NCBI RefSeq assembly: GCF_002741075.1
Contig: NZ_CP016634.1
Coordinates: forward strand, 2,588,501-2,652,500
Direction of reading: 5' to 3'
Origin: Pseudomonas putida
GTDB taxonomy: Bacteria; Pseudomonadota; Gammaproteobacteria; Pseudomonadales; Pseudomonadaceae
DNA length: 64,000 nt
This document shows positions 17,716 to 25,868 of the stretch, one piece after another. Made by a program: the position numbers and the translations under genes. Every line of letters starts with the position of its first letter. Position 1 is the stretch's first letter. The notes under the pieces were generated by a model. That model saw only the letters and a list, made by a program, of their open reading frames with translations. It ran no database searches and was not told the origin of the DNA.

Positions 17716-19941
17716 TCACTGCACAGGGTGCTCCACGCTTTTGCGTACGTGCTCGAGTGCCTGCTGGTTGCTCTTGCGCACCGCCTCCACAAACCCCGGA
17801 TACGGCACATCGGTAATAGCCACCAGGCCAAGGTGGCCGTTTTCACCGTCGAGCAGGCGCCCGCTGGCCGGCTGATCGAGGTACTGGAACCAGTGCGCCC
17901 CGACGATGATCGGCTGAGCCAGTGCCGCCTTGAGGAAGTTGCCGTAGGCCGGCCCGCGATCCTCCTCCCGTGGGAGCTCTACCGGCCCGGGCCAGAACGG
18001 CCCGCGATCGCGCGAACCGAACTGGAACTCCGAGACCAATACAGGCTTGTCCAGCTCCGCCAGGCGAGCGAAGTCATAGCCATCCTCGGGCTTGAGGGTA
18101 TAGAAGTTGAAGCTGAGCACGTCGCAGAACTCGGCGCAGGCCTTGACCGCCTCCGGGGTGCTCACTGCATAGCGACCGCCCAGCAGCAGGTGGTTGGGGG
18201 CATGCCATTTCAGCGCGTCGGAGATGGTCTTGAAGTAGGTTTCGGCAAAGACCTGCTGGAAGTATTGGTAGTCGCGCTCGATCTCAGGATGCTCGGGGTT
18301 TGGCAACGGCGCCTCGAAACCTGGATCTTCCATCAATTCCCAGGCCTGCAGATCGATGCCCCAGGCCTTGGACAGGCCTTGCTGATTGCGGTACTTGTCA
18401 CGCAACTGCTTGAGGAAGGCGCGCTTGGCCGGTACATCGGTGGTCAGGCGCAAGGTGCCGTAAGCCAGGCCATAGCGGGCCTTGGGGTCATCGCCAGGGG
18501 CGGCCCAGGCCAGCTCGTTGTCGGCGAAGTAACCGATCAGCCAAGGGTCATCGCGGTGATCCCGGGCAGCAATGGCGACCGCACGCTCGGTCGCCATGGC
18601 AAAGCGCGGGTCGAACGGATCGGGCATACGACCCCACCAGTCCATGCCGGTGCTGATGCTGGTGTAGTCACCGACGATCGACAATGGCAGAGTGTAGGGC
18701 ATCCGCCGAGCCTGGCCCAGCGCTGGGTCGCTCCAGTTACCCAGGGTATTGAAGCCCCACGCCTGGAGCCGGTCCAGGGTATGGATCTGCCAACGCGCCG
18801 CATCCAGGGCCGCCGGAGGGCACGTCGCCGCGGGGCTGGCCGGGCAAGGCCCGCCATAGGTGCGGTGCAGGTTGGCTGCGTAGAAGTCGAACCAGCGGCC
18901 TTGCTTGAAGTTGCGCCCCTGCGATGAGGCATTGCCATCGTCGTTGTTACCCTGTCCATAGAAGGCTGCCAGCGGCTCCCCCTCGCCGGGCAATGCCTTG
19001 AACATGCTTTCGCGGCCCGCCACGTAGGTGCGCCCGCCATCGGCGGCCACGGCATTTACACCCAGCGAATAGAACGCGTGCCCGTCCGGAGTTACCAGGT
19101 ACCAACGGCCATCGCGCTTCTCGGTGCGAAAGAACCCCTTGGCTTCGAATACGGGCCCGGCCATCAGACCGCCATAGGCATCCAGTTGTTGCTTGCCATG
19201 GGCATCGAGCCAACCCTTGAGCTGCTGCTGTTCGCGTACCTGAGCGGCCTTCAACTGCTCATCGGTGGTGATTTTTTCCGGCCAACGCCCGCGGGTGGAC
19301 TGGCCATAGGCGTCCAGCAGCCCTTCGTAGGCGGCGGTGAACGCCTGGTCATCGTCCTGGATGCCGACTTTCTCGATCAGCAAGCTCTGGGCAACCTTGG
19401 GGTTGGGAATGCTCAAGCTGACGCCAACCACCTGCGCAAGATCCACCTCCCCGGCACTGCTGGCGAGCAGAACACGCTGCCCTTCATATACCCATGGCAT
19501 GGGCGGCCCGGCACGCATGCCCTGGCTCAATGGCGAACGGGCCCGCAAAGGCACCATCACCGTCTGCGCTGGGCCTGCCGGCAGGTCGATGCGACTGGCC
19601 AGGATGCGGCCGTCGCTGCCCTGCACGGTCACGTCCACGGTCAACGCCCAGTCCATGGCGTTCTGCAAGCGCAGGGTCAGGGCCTGGCCAGTCGACCAAT
19701 CCCAGGCACCGCTCTGCGGGCTCAGGCGCAAGGTCGGCTGCTGCACAGGGTTGAATACCACGCGCCGCAGCACCTCGCCCTCAGTGGTCTGCTCAGCGTT
19801 GTATTGCGGCATATGGGCATCGGTAGTGGTCACGTTGACCACCGCTGCCGGACGCACGAAGCTGAACAACGTCTGTTGCCCGGCCAGCAAGGGCGAACTG
19901 AACAAGAGGGCGAGAATGGCAGGCAGGGTGCGGCGGATCAT
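17716..19941 (-). CDS. Exported glycoside hydrolase, GH50/agarase-like
   Basis: 741 residues with a Sec signal peptide (IRRTLPAILALLFSSPLLAG, residues 2-21). An N-terminal beta-rich carbohydrate-binding-like region runs to about residue 260. A (beta/alpha)8 catalytic part follows, with FYSLGVNAVAADGG, WGFNTLGNWSD, IGYFADNELAW (probable acid/base Glu after Asn) and KPVLVSEFQFGS (probable nucleophile Glu). This order and the DNE and SEF signatures resemble beta-agarases of family GH50 and their relatives, which are common in non-agarolytic Pseudomonas. The natural substrate is uncertain; a self-made or plant polysaccharide is possible. It is monocistronic between the serine hydrolase and dinG, all on the minus strand. 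Confidence 0.75.
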   Translation of the reverse strand: MIRRTLPAILALLFSSPLLAGQQTLFSFVRPAAVVNVTTTDAHMPQYNAEQTTEGEVLRRVVFNPVQQPTLRLSPQSGAWDWSTGQALTLRLQNAMDWALTVDVTVQGSDGRILASRIDLPAGPAQTVMVPLRARSPLSQGMRAGPPMPWVYEGQRVLLASSAGEVDLAQVVGVSLSIPNPKVAQSLLIEKVGIQDDDQAFTAAYEGLLDAYGQSTRGRWPEKITTDEQLKAAQVREQQQLKGWLDAHGKQQLDAYGGLMAGPVFEAKGFFRTEKRDGRWYLVTPDGHAFYSLGVNAVAADGGRTYVAGRESMFKALPGEGEPLAAFYGQGNNDDGNASSQGRNFKQGRWFDFYAANLHRTYGGPCPASPAATCPPAALDAARWQIHTLDRLQAWGFNTLGNWSDPALGQARRMPYTLPLSIVGDYTSISTGMDWWGRMPDPFDPRFAMATERAVAIAARDHRDDPWLIGYFADNELAWAAPGDDPKARYGLAYGTLRLTTDVPAKRAFLKQLRDKYRNQQGLSKAWGIDLQAWELMEDPGFEAPLPNPEHPEIERDYQYFQQVFAETYFKTISDALKWHAPNHLLLGGRYAVSTPEAVKACAEFCDVLSFNFYTLKPEDGYDFARLAELDKPVLVSEFQFGSRDRGPFWPGPVELPREEDRGPAYGNFLKAALAQPIIVGAHWFQYLDQPASGRLLDGENGHLGLVAITDVPYPGFVEAVRKSNQQALEHVRKSVEHPVQ

Positions 19942-20016
19942 AGGGTTGAAGCTCTCCTTCAGGACCCAGGGCCCGTGACAGGTAATGGACAGCAGGTCGC
20001 AGCCGAGCCGCGACCG

Positions 20017-22161
20017 TCAGGAAATCTCCCGCCGGAACGGCGGTAGCGCATTGAGGATAGCCTTGCCATAGCGTTGGGTGACCAGACGTCGGTCAAGCAA
20101 GGTGATGACGCCGCGGTCCTGCTCGGTACGCAGCAGGCGCCCACAGGCCTGGATCAGGCGCAGCGAGGCGTCTGGGACGGCGATCTCCATGAACGGATTG
20201 CCACCGCGGGCTTCGATCCACTCGGCCAGGGCCGCCTCGACCGGATCGTCCGGCACGGCGAAGGGGATCTTGGCGATGACCACGTGTTCACAGTAAGCAC
20301 CGGGCAAGTCGACACCTTCGGCAAAGCTCGCCAGGCCGAACAGCACACTGTGCTGGCCATCATCCACACGCGCCTTGTGCTTGTTCAGGGTTTCCTGTTT
20401 GGACAGGTTGCCCTGGATGAGCACCAGCTTGCGCCAGTCCCGGTCCAGGCCATCGAACACATCCTGCATCTGCTTGCGTGAAGAGAACAGCACCAACGCG
20501 CCACGGGCCTCCTCGAGCATGCCAGGCAACTCGCGGATGATCGCTGCGGTGTGCCCCGGCACGTCGCGGGGGTCGGCCCCCAGGTCAGGCACCCGAAGCA
20601 ATCCCGCATCGCCATGCACGAACGGGCTGGGCACGACACAGGTGACGGCATCGCGTGGCAGACCCGAGCGCATGCGGAATCGATCGAACTTGCCCAGGGC
20701 GGTGAGGGTCGCGGAGGTCACCAGAGCGCCGTGCGCGACACTCCACAAGCTACGACGCAGCATTTCGGCGGCGAGGATGGGGCTGGCGTTGACCTCGATA
20801 TCGAACAGCGCGCCACTTTCGGCGAGTGTGAGCCAGCGGGCCATGGGCGGACTGTCTTCGGGGTCTTCGGCGGTAAAGGCGGTCCACAGATCCCAGTTGC
20901 CCTGGGCGCGGGTCACCAGGCTGCCAAACAGCGGATACCACTCCTCGGCCTGGTGGCTGGCGATACCAATGTTGACCTCACCATCCATGCCTTCCTTGAG
21001 CAAGTCGGCCAGGCGGCTGAACAGGTCATTGAGACGGGCGAAGCCTTTCTTCAGCTCGATGCCGACTTCGCGGATCTGCTCCGGCACCACGCCGCCTTCG
21101 AAACGGTAGCGTGGACGCTCCCGACCCTCCATGTCTTCACCGGGACGGAAGTCCGCGACCTGTTCGCACAGGGTGAACATGAACTGTTGCTGGGTACGGA
21201 CTTCCCGCGCCAGTTCCGGGACCTGTTCGATCAGCTTGCCCAGATCTCCCGGCAAGGGATGCTGGGCCAATAGTTTGGTGAGGTTCTTGGCAGTCTGCTC
21301 CAGCCAGTCCGCGGTCGAGCGCAGCCGCGAATAATGGGCGAAGTGGCCAATGGCCTTGTCCGGCAGGTGATGGCCTTCGTCGAAGACATACATGGTGTCG
21401 CGCGGATCGGGCAACACGGCGCCACCACCCAGGGCCAGGTCGGCCAGGACCATGTCATGGTTGGTGACAATCACATCGACCTTGCCCATGCCCTCGCGGG
21501 CCTTGTAGAACACGCACTGCTGGAAGTTCGGGCAATGGCGCCCCGTGCATTGGCTGTGGTCGGTGGTCAGACGGGCCCAGTCCTGATCTTCCAGCGCCTC
21601 GGGCCAACTGTCGCGGTCACCATCCCAGCGATTGCCGGCGAGCCGCTCGATCATGCTGTTGAACAGCTTCTGGCTCTTTTCATCGACCTCGATACGAAAG
21701 CCTTCTTCCTCGAACAGCTGCGCGGTGGCCGATTGGGCATGGCCCTCCTGCAACAGGATGTCGAGCTTGGACAGACACAGGTAGCGGCCACGGCCCTTGG
21801 CCAGGGCGAAACTGAAGTTGAGCCCGCTGCTGCGCATCAGGTCGGGCAGATCCTTGAAGACGATCTGCTCTTGCAGGGCGACGGTTGCGGTGGCGATCAC
21901 CAACCGCTTGCCGGCGGCCTTGGCGGCAGGAATGGCGGCCAGGCTGTAGGCGACGGTCTTGCCGGTACCGGTACCGGCCTCGACCGCGACCACGGCGGGC
22001 TCGCCCGCACGGCGACCTTCATCGTCACAGGCGATGTCGCCAAGTACCTTGGCCACTTCAGCGATCATCAGGCGCTGGCCATAGCGCGGCTTGAGGCTCT
22101 TGGCTTCGAGAAAACGCGAATAGGCGCCCTGGATGGTGGCTTTGAGTTCGTTGCTGATCAT
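20017..22161 (-). CDS. dinG: ATP-dependent DNA helicase DinG
   Basis: A 714-residue superfamily 2 helicase of the XPD type. Walker A is EAGTGTGKTVAYSLA (about residue 65), the iron-sulfur cysteines lie in RGRYLCLSK and SQCTGRHCPNFQQC, the DEGH box is VFDEGHHLPDKA, and helicase motif VI is IQACGRLLRTEQDRG near the C-terminus. DinG unwinds DNA 5' to 3', including D-loops and R-loops, and helps replication past transcription. The length matches E. coli DinG (716). No LexA box was recognised before the ATG at 22161; only 98 bases separate it from the divergent CopD-like gene. Confidence 0.95.
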   Translation of the reverse strand: MISNELKATIQGAYSRFLEAKSLKPRYGQRLMIAEVAKVLGDIACDDEGRRAGEPAVVAVEAGTGTGKTVAYSLAAIPAAKAAGKRLVIATATVALQEQIVFKDLPDLMRSSGLNFSFALAKGRGRYLCLSKLDILLQEGHAQSATAQLFEEEGFRIEVDEKSQKLFNSMIERLAGNRWDGDRDSWPEALEDQDWARLTTDHSQCTGRHCPNFQQCVFYKAREGMGKVDVIVTNHDMVLADLALGGGAVLPDPRDTMYVFDEGHHLPDKAIGHFAHYSRLRSTADWLEQTAKNLTKLLAQHPLPGDLGKLIEQVPELAREVRTQQQFMFTLCEQVADFRPGEDMEGRERPRYRFEGGVVPEQIREVGIELKKGFARLNDLFSRLADLLKEGMDGEVNIGIASHQAEEWYPLFGSLVTRAQGNWDLWTAFTAEDPEDSPPMARWLTLAESGALFDIEVNASPILAAEMLRRSLWSVAHGALVTSATLTALGKFDRFRMRSGLPRDAVTCVVPSPFVHGDAGLLRVPDLGADPRDVPGHTAAIIRELPGMLEEARGALVLFSSRKQMQDVFDGLDRDWRKLVLIQGNLSKQETLNKHKARVDDGQHSVLFGLASFAEGVDLPGAYCEHVVIAKIPFAVPDDPVEAALAEWIEARGGNPFMEIAVPDASLRLIQACGRLLRTEQDRGVITLLDRRLVTQRYGKAILNALPPFRREIS

Positions 22162-22259
22162 GGTCTGCAGGCGCCCGAAGGGCTGGATAAATTTTCAGTG
22201 TTTCGCATGGGCCGGCTATCATACCCCGCTATTGCCCTTTATGCCGCATGGAGATCCGG

Positions 22260-22724
22260 ATGCTTGCCTTTGCCCTGCCCTACACACTGCATGTCCTTGC
22301 GGCCCTGGTTTGGGTCGGGGGGATGTTCTTCGCCTGGTTGGTACTGCGGCCAGCGGCGGTTTCAGCCCTCGAAGGGCCTGCTCGATTGAAATTGTGGGTG
22401 GAAGTTTTCCGACGTTTCTTCCGATGGGTCTGGCTGGCGGTGGTCATTCTGGCGATAAGCGGTATTGGGATGTTGCACATGCGCTTCAATGGGTTCGAGA
22501 CTGCGCCGCGTTATATCCAGGTGATGATTGGGGGCGGGGTTGCCATGTTTGCGTTGTTCATGCGGATTCAGGCGCTTTTGCTGCCGGAGCTGCGGGCGGC
22601 GGTGGCGGCAGAGGACTGGGCGGCGGGGGCTGGGGTGCTTGGGCGGATTCGTCGGATGGTTGGGGTCAATTTGCTGTTGGGGATTGTGGTTGTGGGGGTG
22701 GCCAGTTCGCGGGTTTTGGTTTGA
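22260..22724 (+). CDS. CopD-like integral membrane protein
   Basis: 154 residues from the ATG at 22260, which has GGAG six bases upstream; an ATG 12 bases earlier is less well placed. Four hydrophobic segments alternate with short loops. The first has HVLAALVWVGGMFFAWLVLRP, the His/Trp/Gly pattern of CopD-domain proteins, where His may bind copper or heme. Its role is not established. The 3' part is unusually G-rich on the coding strand, and the stop is followed within a few bases by the repeat at 22727 and the IS3 element, so native downstream sequence has been lost or displaced. Confidence 0.75.
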   Translation: MLAFALPYTLHVLAALVWVGGMFFAWLVLRPAAVSALEGPARLKLWVEVFRRFFRWVWLAVVILAISGIGMLHMRFNGFETAPRYIQVMIGGGVAMFALFMRIQALLLPELRAAVAAEDWAAGAGVLGRIRRMVGVNLLLGIVVVGVASSRVLV

Positions 22725-22726
22725 GG

Positions 22727-22759
22727 TTGGGCTTGGGCGGCGTTTTTCAAGGTAGTTGT
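22727..22759 (+). repeat. 33-bp direct repeat, copy 1
   Basis: These 33 bases recur exactly at 24460-24492. The copy begins with two CTTGGG-type units, passes through GGCGGCGTTTTTC and ends in GTAGTTGT. Its right half coincides with the presumed left terminal repeat of the IS3 element. Confidence 0.85.
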
Positions 22760-22775
22760 CGCGTCAACCATCCAG

Positions 22776-23831
22776 CTATGCAGCTTGCTTCTCGTGCTGT
22801 TGATCCCGATCAGGGTTCAACAGCACCGTCCCAATTGGCTCCCAGTTACGGGTGCGTCCTGACCATCGCTCTGGATTCCTGCATCGAGCCTGCTCATACA
22901 GCTCATGGCGCAGGGCAAGGATTTGCCTATCCTGACCACGATGACGCTCTGCCGGTGTGACGAAGCGGATCCGGCTGTGCCGGTGTTCGTGGTTGTACCA
23001 ACGGATAAAATCACGCACCCAACATCTTGCAGCATCCAGGGTCTCGAAACCCTTGGCCGGCCATTGCGGACAGTACTTCAGCGTTCTAAAAAGAGCCTCC
23101 GAATACGGATTGTCATTGCTGACACGCGGCCTGCCCCTCGATGGCGTAATGCCTAACTCATACATCTTGCTCAGCAAAGTGGTCGACTTCATTGGCGCGC
23201 CGTTGTCCGAGTGCAGTACCAAGGGCTCTCTCAGGCATTGTTCGCTGATCACGCTCCTTTGCAGCAACACTGCGGCCTTGGCGCCGTCCTCATCCTCATG
23301 CACCTCCCAGCCGACGCTCTTGCGGCTGTAAATATCCTCGATCAGGTACAGGTAGTAGTACTTTCCACGCACCGAAGACGGCAGGTACGTGATATCCCAC
23401 GACCACACACGATTCGGCGCATGAGCCGCATGCGTTGTTGGCTCGGCATTACGTCCAGGGCGCTGAGCGCGTCCTCGGTGCTGCCTCTGCCCGGCAGCTC
23501 GAAGCACACGATAGAACGTTGACTCCGAGCCTACGTAGATCTGCCTATCGGCCAGCCTCGGCACGATCTGGCTGGGTGGCAAGTGAGCATATTCGGCGCT
23601 GTTGCACAGGTTGAGAATTACTTTCCGTTCATGCTCGTCCAGCGCATTGGCCGGGGCTGCACGAGCGGTGGTAGTGCGAGCATCCGCCAGTATTTCCTGG
23701 GTTTCAGTCCAGCGCTGCAACGTTCTGAGCGTCAATCCAACTTCTTGGCACGCCACCGATTTTCGAGCGCCGGCATTGATCGCTTCTGTCAGCCACGCCA
23801 CTAGCAGTTGCCGTTCCGGCAGAGCGGTCAA
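22776..23831 (-). CDS. IS3-family transposase OrfB (DDE integrase)
   Basis: 351 residues. The integrase core is intact: first Asp in RVWSWDITYLPS, second Asp in LVLHSDNGAPM, Glu in DNPYSEALFRTLKYCP. An HTH-like region precedes it. It catalyses excision and integration of the element. The start codon is TTG, overlapping the OrfA stop as TTGA, so expression depends on translational coupling. The frame is uninterrupted, so the copy may be active. Confidence 0.9.
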   Translation of the reverse strand: MTALPERQLLVAWLTEAINAGARKSVACQEVGLTLRTLQRWTETQEILADARTTTARAAPANALDEHERKVILNLCNSAEYAHLPPSQIVPRLADRQIYVGSESTFYRVLRAAGQRQHRGRAQRPGRNAEPTTHAAHAPNRVWSWDITYLPSSVRGKYYYLYLIEDIYSRKSVGWEVHEDEDGAKAAVLLQRSVISEQCLREPLVLHSDNGAPMKSTTLLSKMYELGITPSRGRPRVSNDNPYSEALFRTLKYCPQWPAKGFETLDAARCWVRDFIRWYNHEHRHSRIRFVTPAERHRGQDRQILALRHELYEQARCRNPERWSGRTRNWEPIGTVLLNPDRDQQHEKQAA

Positions 23832-24331
23832 TTGTCCTCGTCGTCTACTCCCCAGTAGTCGTTGAGCTTTTTTCGCAGCACCAGTAACGCGGCTGTTTCA
23901 GCCAGCGCCTTATCCTTGCGGCGCAGTTCGCGCTCAAGCTGCTTGATGCGTTTCTGATCTTGGCGGGCCTGCTCCCGATCGACCTTGGGCTGCGCTTTTT
24001 GAGAGGCCATCCCACTCAGGAAGGCTTGCCGCCAGGCAGCAATCTGCTCGGGATATAAGCCTTTGCGGCGGCAGTATTCACCCAGTTCAATCTCGGACAA
24101 GCTGGCACATTCGGCGACAGCCGCGAATTTCATTTCTGCCGACCAACTCTCGGTCGGGTGTTTGGGATCGGTCACCACCACACATCCTTCGGCACTGGCT
24201 CGTTTGCGCCAGGTATACAGCGACATTTCAGTAACGCCCTCGCGCCTGGCGACTTCGGCCATCGTCAGGTTGAGTGGAGGGCCCAGCATCTTGAGCAGTT
24301 CGGTTTTGCGCTCAGAGGAATAGTACGGCAC
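23828..24331 (-). CDS. IS3-family transposase OrfA (HTH DNA-binding subunit)
   Basis: 167 residues when begun at the GTG giving VPYYSSERKTELL, a start shared by related IS3 elements. A longer frame to 24388 would start inside the terminal repeat. A helix-turn-helix (MAEVARREGVTEMSLYTWRK, about residues 23-42) is followed by a second HTH-like part and a C-terminal coiled coil (QDQKRIKQLERELRRKDKAL). It recognises the element ends and cooperates with OrfB. Confidence 0.85.
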   Translation of the reverse strand: MPYYSSERKTELLKMLGPPLNLTMAEVARREGVTEMSLYTWRKRASAEGCVVVTDPKHPTESWSAEMKFAAVAECASLSEIELGEYCRRKGLYPEQIAAWRQAFLSGMASQKAQPKVDREQARQDQKRIKQLERELRRKDKALAETAALLVLRKKLNDYWGVDDEDN

Positions 24332-24410
24332 AACGGCTCTCTTGCCGCCCCCGGGGTATGGTTTCAGGTAAGTCTGGTGAGGCGACAACTATCCTGACAC
24401 CGGGGGTGGG

Positions 24411-24470
24411 CTTGGGCTTGGGCTTGGGCTTGGGCTTGGGCTTGGGCTTGGGCTTGGGCTTGGGCTTGGG
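24411..24470 (+). repeat. Hexanucleotide array (CTTGGG)10
   Basis: Ten perfect copies of CTTGGG lie between the IS3 right end (24399) and the second copy of the 33-bp repeat. The unit is also present at the left flank of the IS3 (22727-22738) but only about twice. On the minus strand it would read as Ala-Gln repeats, but no credible gene contains it. Confidence 0.95.
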
Positions 24471-24492
24471 CGGCGTTTTTCAAGGTAGTTGT
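24460..24492 (+). repeat. 33-bp direct repeat, copy 2
   Basis: Identical to 22727-22759. Here it is followed by the left end of the IS256-family element instead of IS3 sequence. Together the copies bracket the IS3 element and the hexamer array. Confidence 0.85.
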
Positions 24493-24496
24493 GGAA

Positions 24497-25850
24497 GTGT
24501 CAGATTTTTTGTGTGCGGGCCGGTAACGGCCTGCCGTTAGGCAGGCCCTGATTCTCACCAGGTTGGCCTGATGAATCGATCTCCGTACAGAATCGCAAAT
24601 TGATTCATCGCGCTTTTCCAATCATGCGCCGCTGAGCCCCAGTTCGCCGTGATGTTTCGCAGCCCCAGCCAGATCAGCTTGGTGGCTGCGTCGTCGTTCG
24701 GGAAATGGCCTCGGGTCTTGATGATCTTGCGCAGCTGGGCATTGATACTCTCGATGGCGTTGGTGGTGTAGATCACTTTCCGGATGGCTGGCGGGAAGAC
24801 AAAGAAGGGAATCACTCGATCCCAGGCGCGTCTCCAGGCCGCAACGACCGTTGGATACTGCTTGCCCCAGGGCCCGTTTTCAAACTCATCCAATGCCTGC
24901 TCAGCCGCTTCTGCATTGATAGCCTGGTAAATCGGCTTCAGCGCCTTGGCCAGTGCCCGGCGCTTGTCCCAGGCCGCGAAGTCGAGACTGTTGCGGATCA
25001 GGTGCACGATGCACGTCTGCAGCGTCGTCTCTGGAAACACGGCGCTGAGAGCCTCTGGCATGCCTTTGAGGCCATCGGTCACGGCAATCAGTACGTCCTC
25101 GACACCACGCGTCTTGAGATCGTTAAAGACCTTCATCCAGAACTTCGCACCTTCGGTGTTTTCGATCCAGATACCCAAGATGTCGCGCGTCCCGTCGGGG
25201 AGAACGCCCAGTGCCAGGTAAATGGCCTTGTTGCGCACCAGGCCTTCTTCGCGGATCTTCACCCGCAGCGCATCAAAGAAAATGACCGGGTACATCGGCT
25301 CCAGTGGCCGCTGTTGCCAAGCACCAATCTCTTCCATGACCTCGTCAGTTACAAAGCTGATGAAATCGGGTGAAACGTCGGTTCCATACTGCTCTGACAG
25401 GAAGGCCCGGATCTCTCTGACCGTCATTCCACGGGCGTACATGGCGATGATTTTGTCATCGAATCCGGTGTAACGGCGCTCATGCTTGGGGATCAGAATG
25501 GGCGCAAAACTTCCGTCTCGATCGCGAGGGATCTCCAGCCGCAACGGGCCATCCCCGGTCAAAACCGTCTTGCCACTCTTGCCGTTACGCTGGTTGGTTT
25601 CATCCTCTGGGCGCTGCGCGCCCGGCGGATAACCTAGGTGGTGGCCAAGCTCAGCATGCAGAGCACGTTCGATCAGGGCCTTCTTGAACGCCGCAGAGGC
25701 ATCCTCGATAGCTTCTGCGGTCATCAAGCCCTCGCCGAATTGCTCCAGCAGCTCTTTGGGGATTTTGGGCAGGTCACGCAGGGGTTTCTTTTTGGTTGGC
25801 ATACATGCACCTCTTACTCATGTTATGCCCGAACACAAAATTTCTGACAC
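24497..25850 (-). mobile_element. IS256-family insertion sequence
   Basis: About 1.35 kb. The terminal inverted repeats read GTGTCAGATTTTTTGTGTGC from 24497 and GTGTCAGAAATTTTGTGTTC inward from 25850. The flanking 8-mers (TTGTGGAA and CCTCCCAA) differ, so the expected target duplication is missing. This suggests rearrangement after insertion. The right end lies 18 bases from the stop of the collagen-like gene. Confidence 0.8.
24555..25802 (-). CDS. IS256-family (mutator-type) transposase
   Basis: 415 residues, full length for the family. Catalytic residues are visible: Asp in VIFFDALRVKI, Asp in IAVTDGLKGMPEAL, the conserved CIVHLIRNSL block and Glu in YTTNAIESINAQLRK. The N-terminal part has the usual LIERALHAELGHHLGYP. 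The frame is intact, so the element could be mobile. The stop is 58 bases from the left terminal repeat. Confidence 0.95.
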   Translation of the reverse strand: MPTKKKPLRDLPKIPKELLEQFGEGLMTAEAIEDASAAFKKALIERALHAELGHHLGYPPGAQRPEDETNQRNGKSGKTVLTGDGPLRLEIPRDRDGSFAPILIPKHERRYTGFDDKIIAMYARGMTVREIRAFLSEQYGTDVSPDFISFVTDEVMEEIGAWQQRPLEPMYPVIFFDALRVKIREEGLVRNKAIYLALGVLPDGTRDILGIWIENTEGAKFWMKVFNDLKTRGVEDVLIAVTDGLKGMPEALSAVFPETTLQTCIVHLIRNSLDFAAWDKRRALAKALKPIYQAINAEAAEQALDEFENGPWGKQYPTVVAAWRRAWDRVIPFFVFPPAIRKVIYTTNAIESINAQLRKIIKTRGHFPNDDAATKLIWLGLRNITANWGSAAHDWKSAMNQFAILYGDRFIRPTW

Positions 25851-25868
25851 CCTCCCAAAAAAACCCGC

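Larger units (their letters stand above)
22745..24399 (-). mobile_element. IS3-family insertion sequence
   Basis: An element of about 1.65 kb with two overlapping transposase frames on the minus strand. The right end, read inward, begins TGTCAGGATAGTTGTCGC (24399 leftwards). The left end, TTTCAAGGTAGTTGTCGC (22745-22762), matches it at 15 of 18 positions. No short target duplication is visible (CGTT before, CCGG after). The left-end boundary is uncertain because the same sequence recurs next to the neighbouring IS256 element. Confidence 0.75.

Noticed and set aside
22776..24331. Composite transposon formed by IS3 and IS256
   Set aside because: The two elements are of different families and carry only transposase genes; nothing is enclosed between like copies.
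24364..24621. Frame encoding an Ala-Gln repeat protein across the hexamer array
   Set aside because: It is only the translation of (CTTGGG)10 plus IS256 end sequence; no start signal and no conserved flanks.
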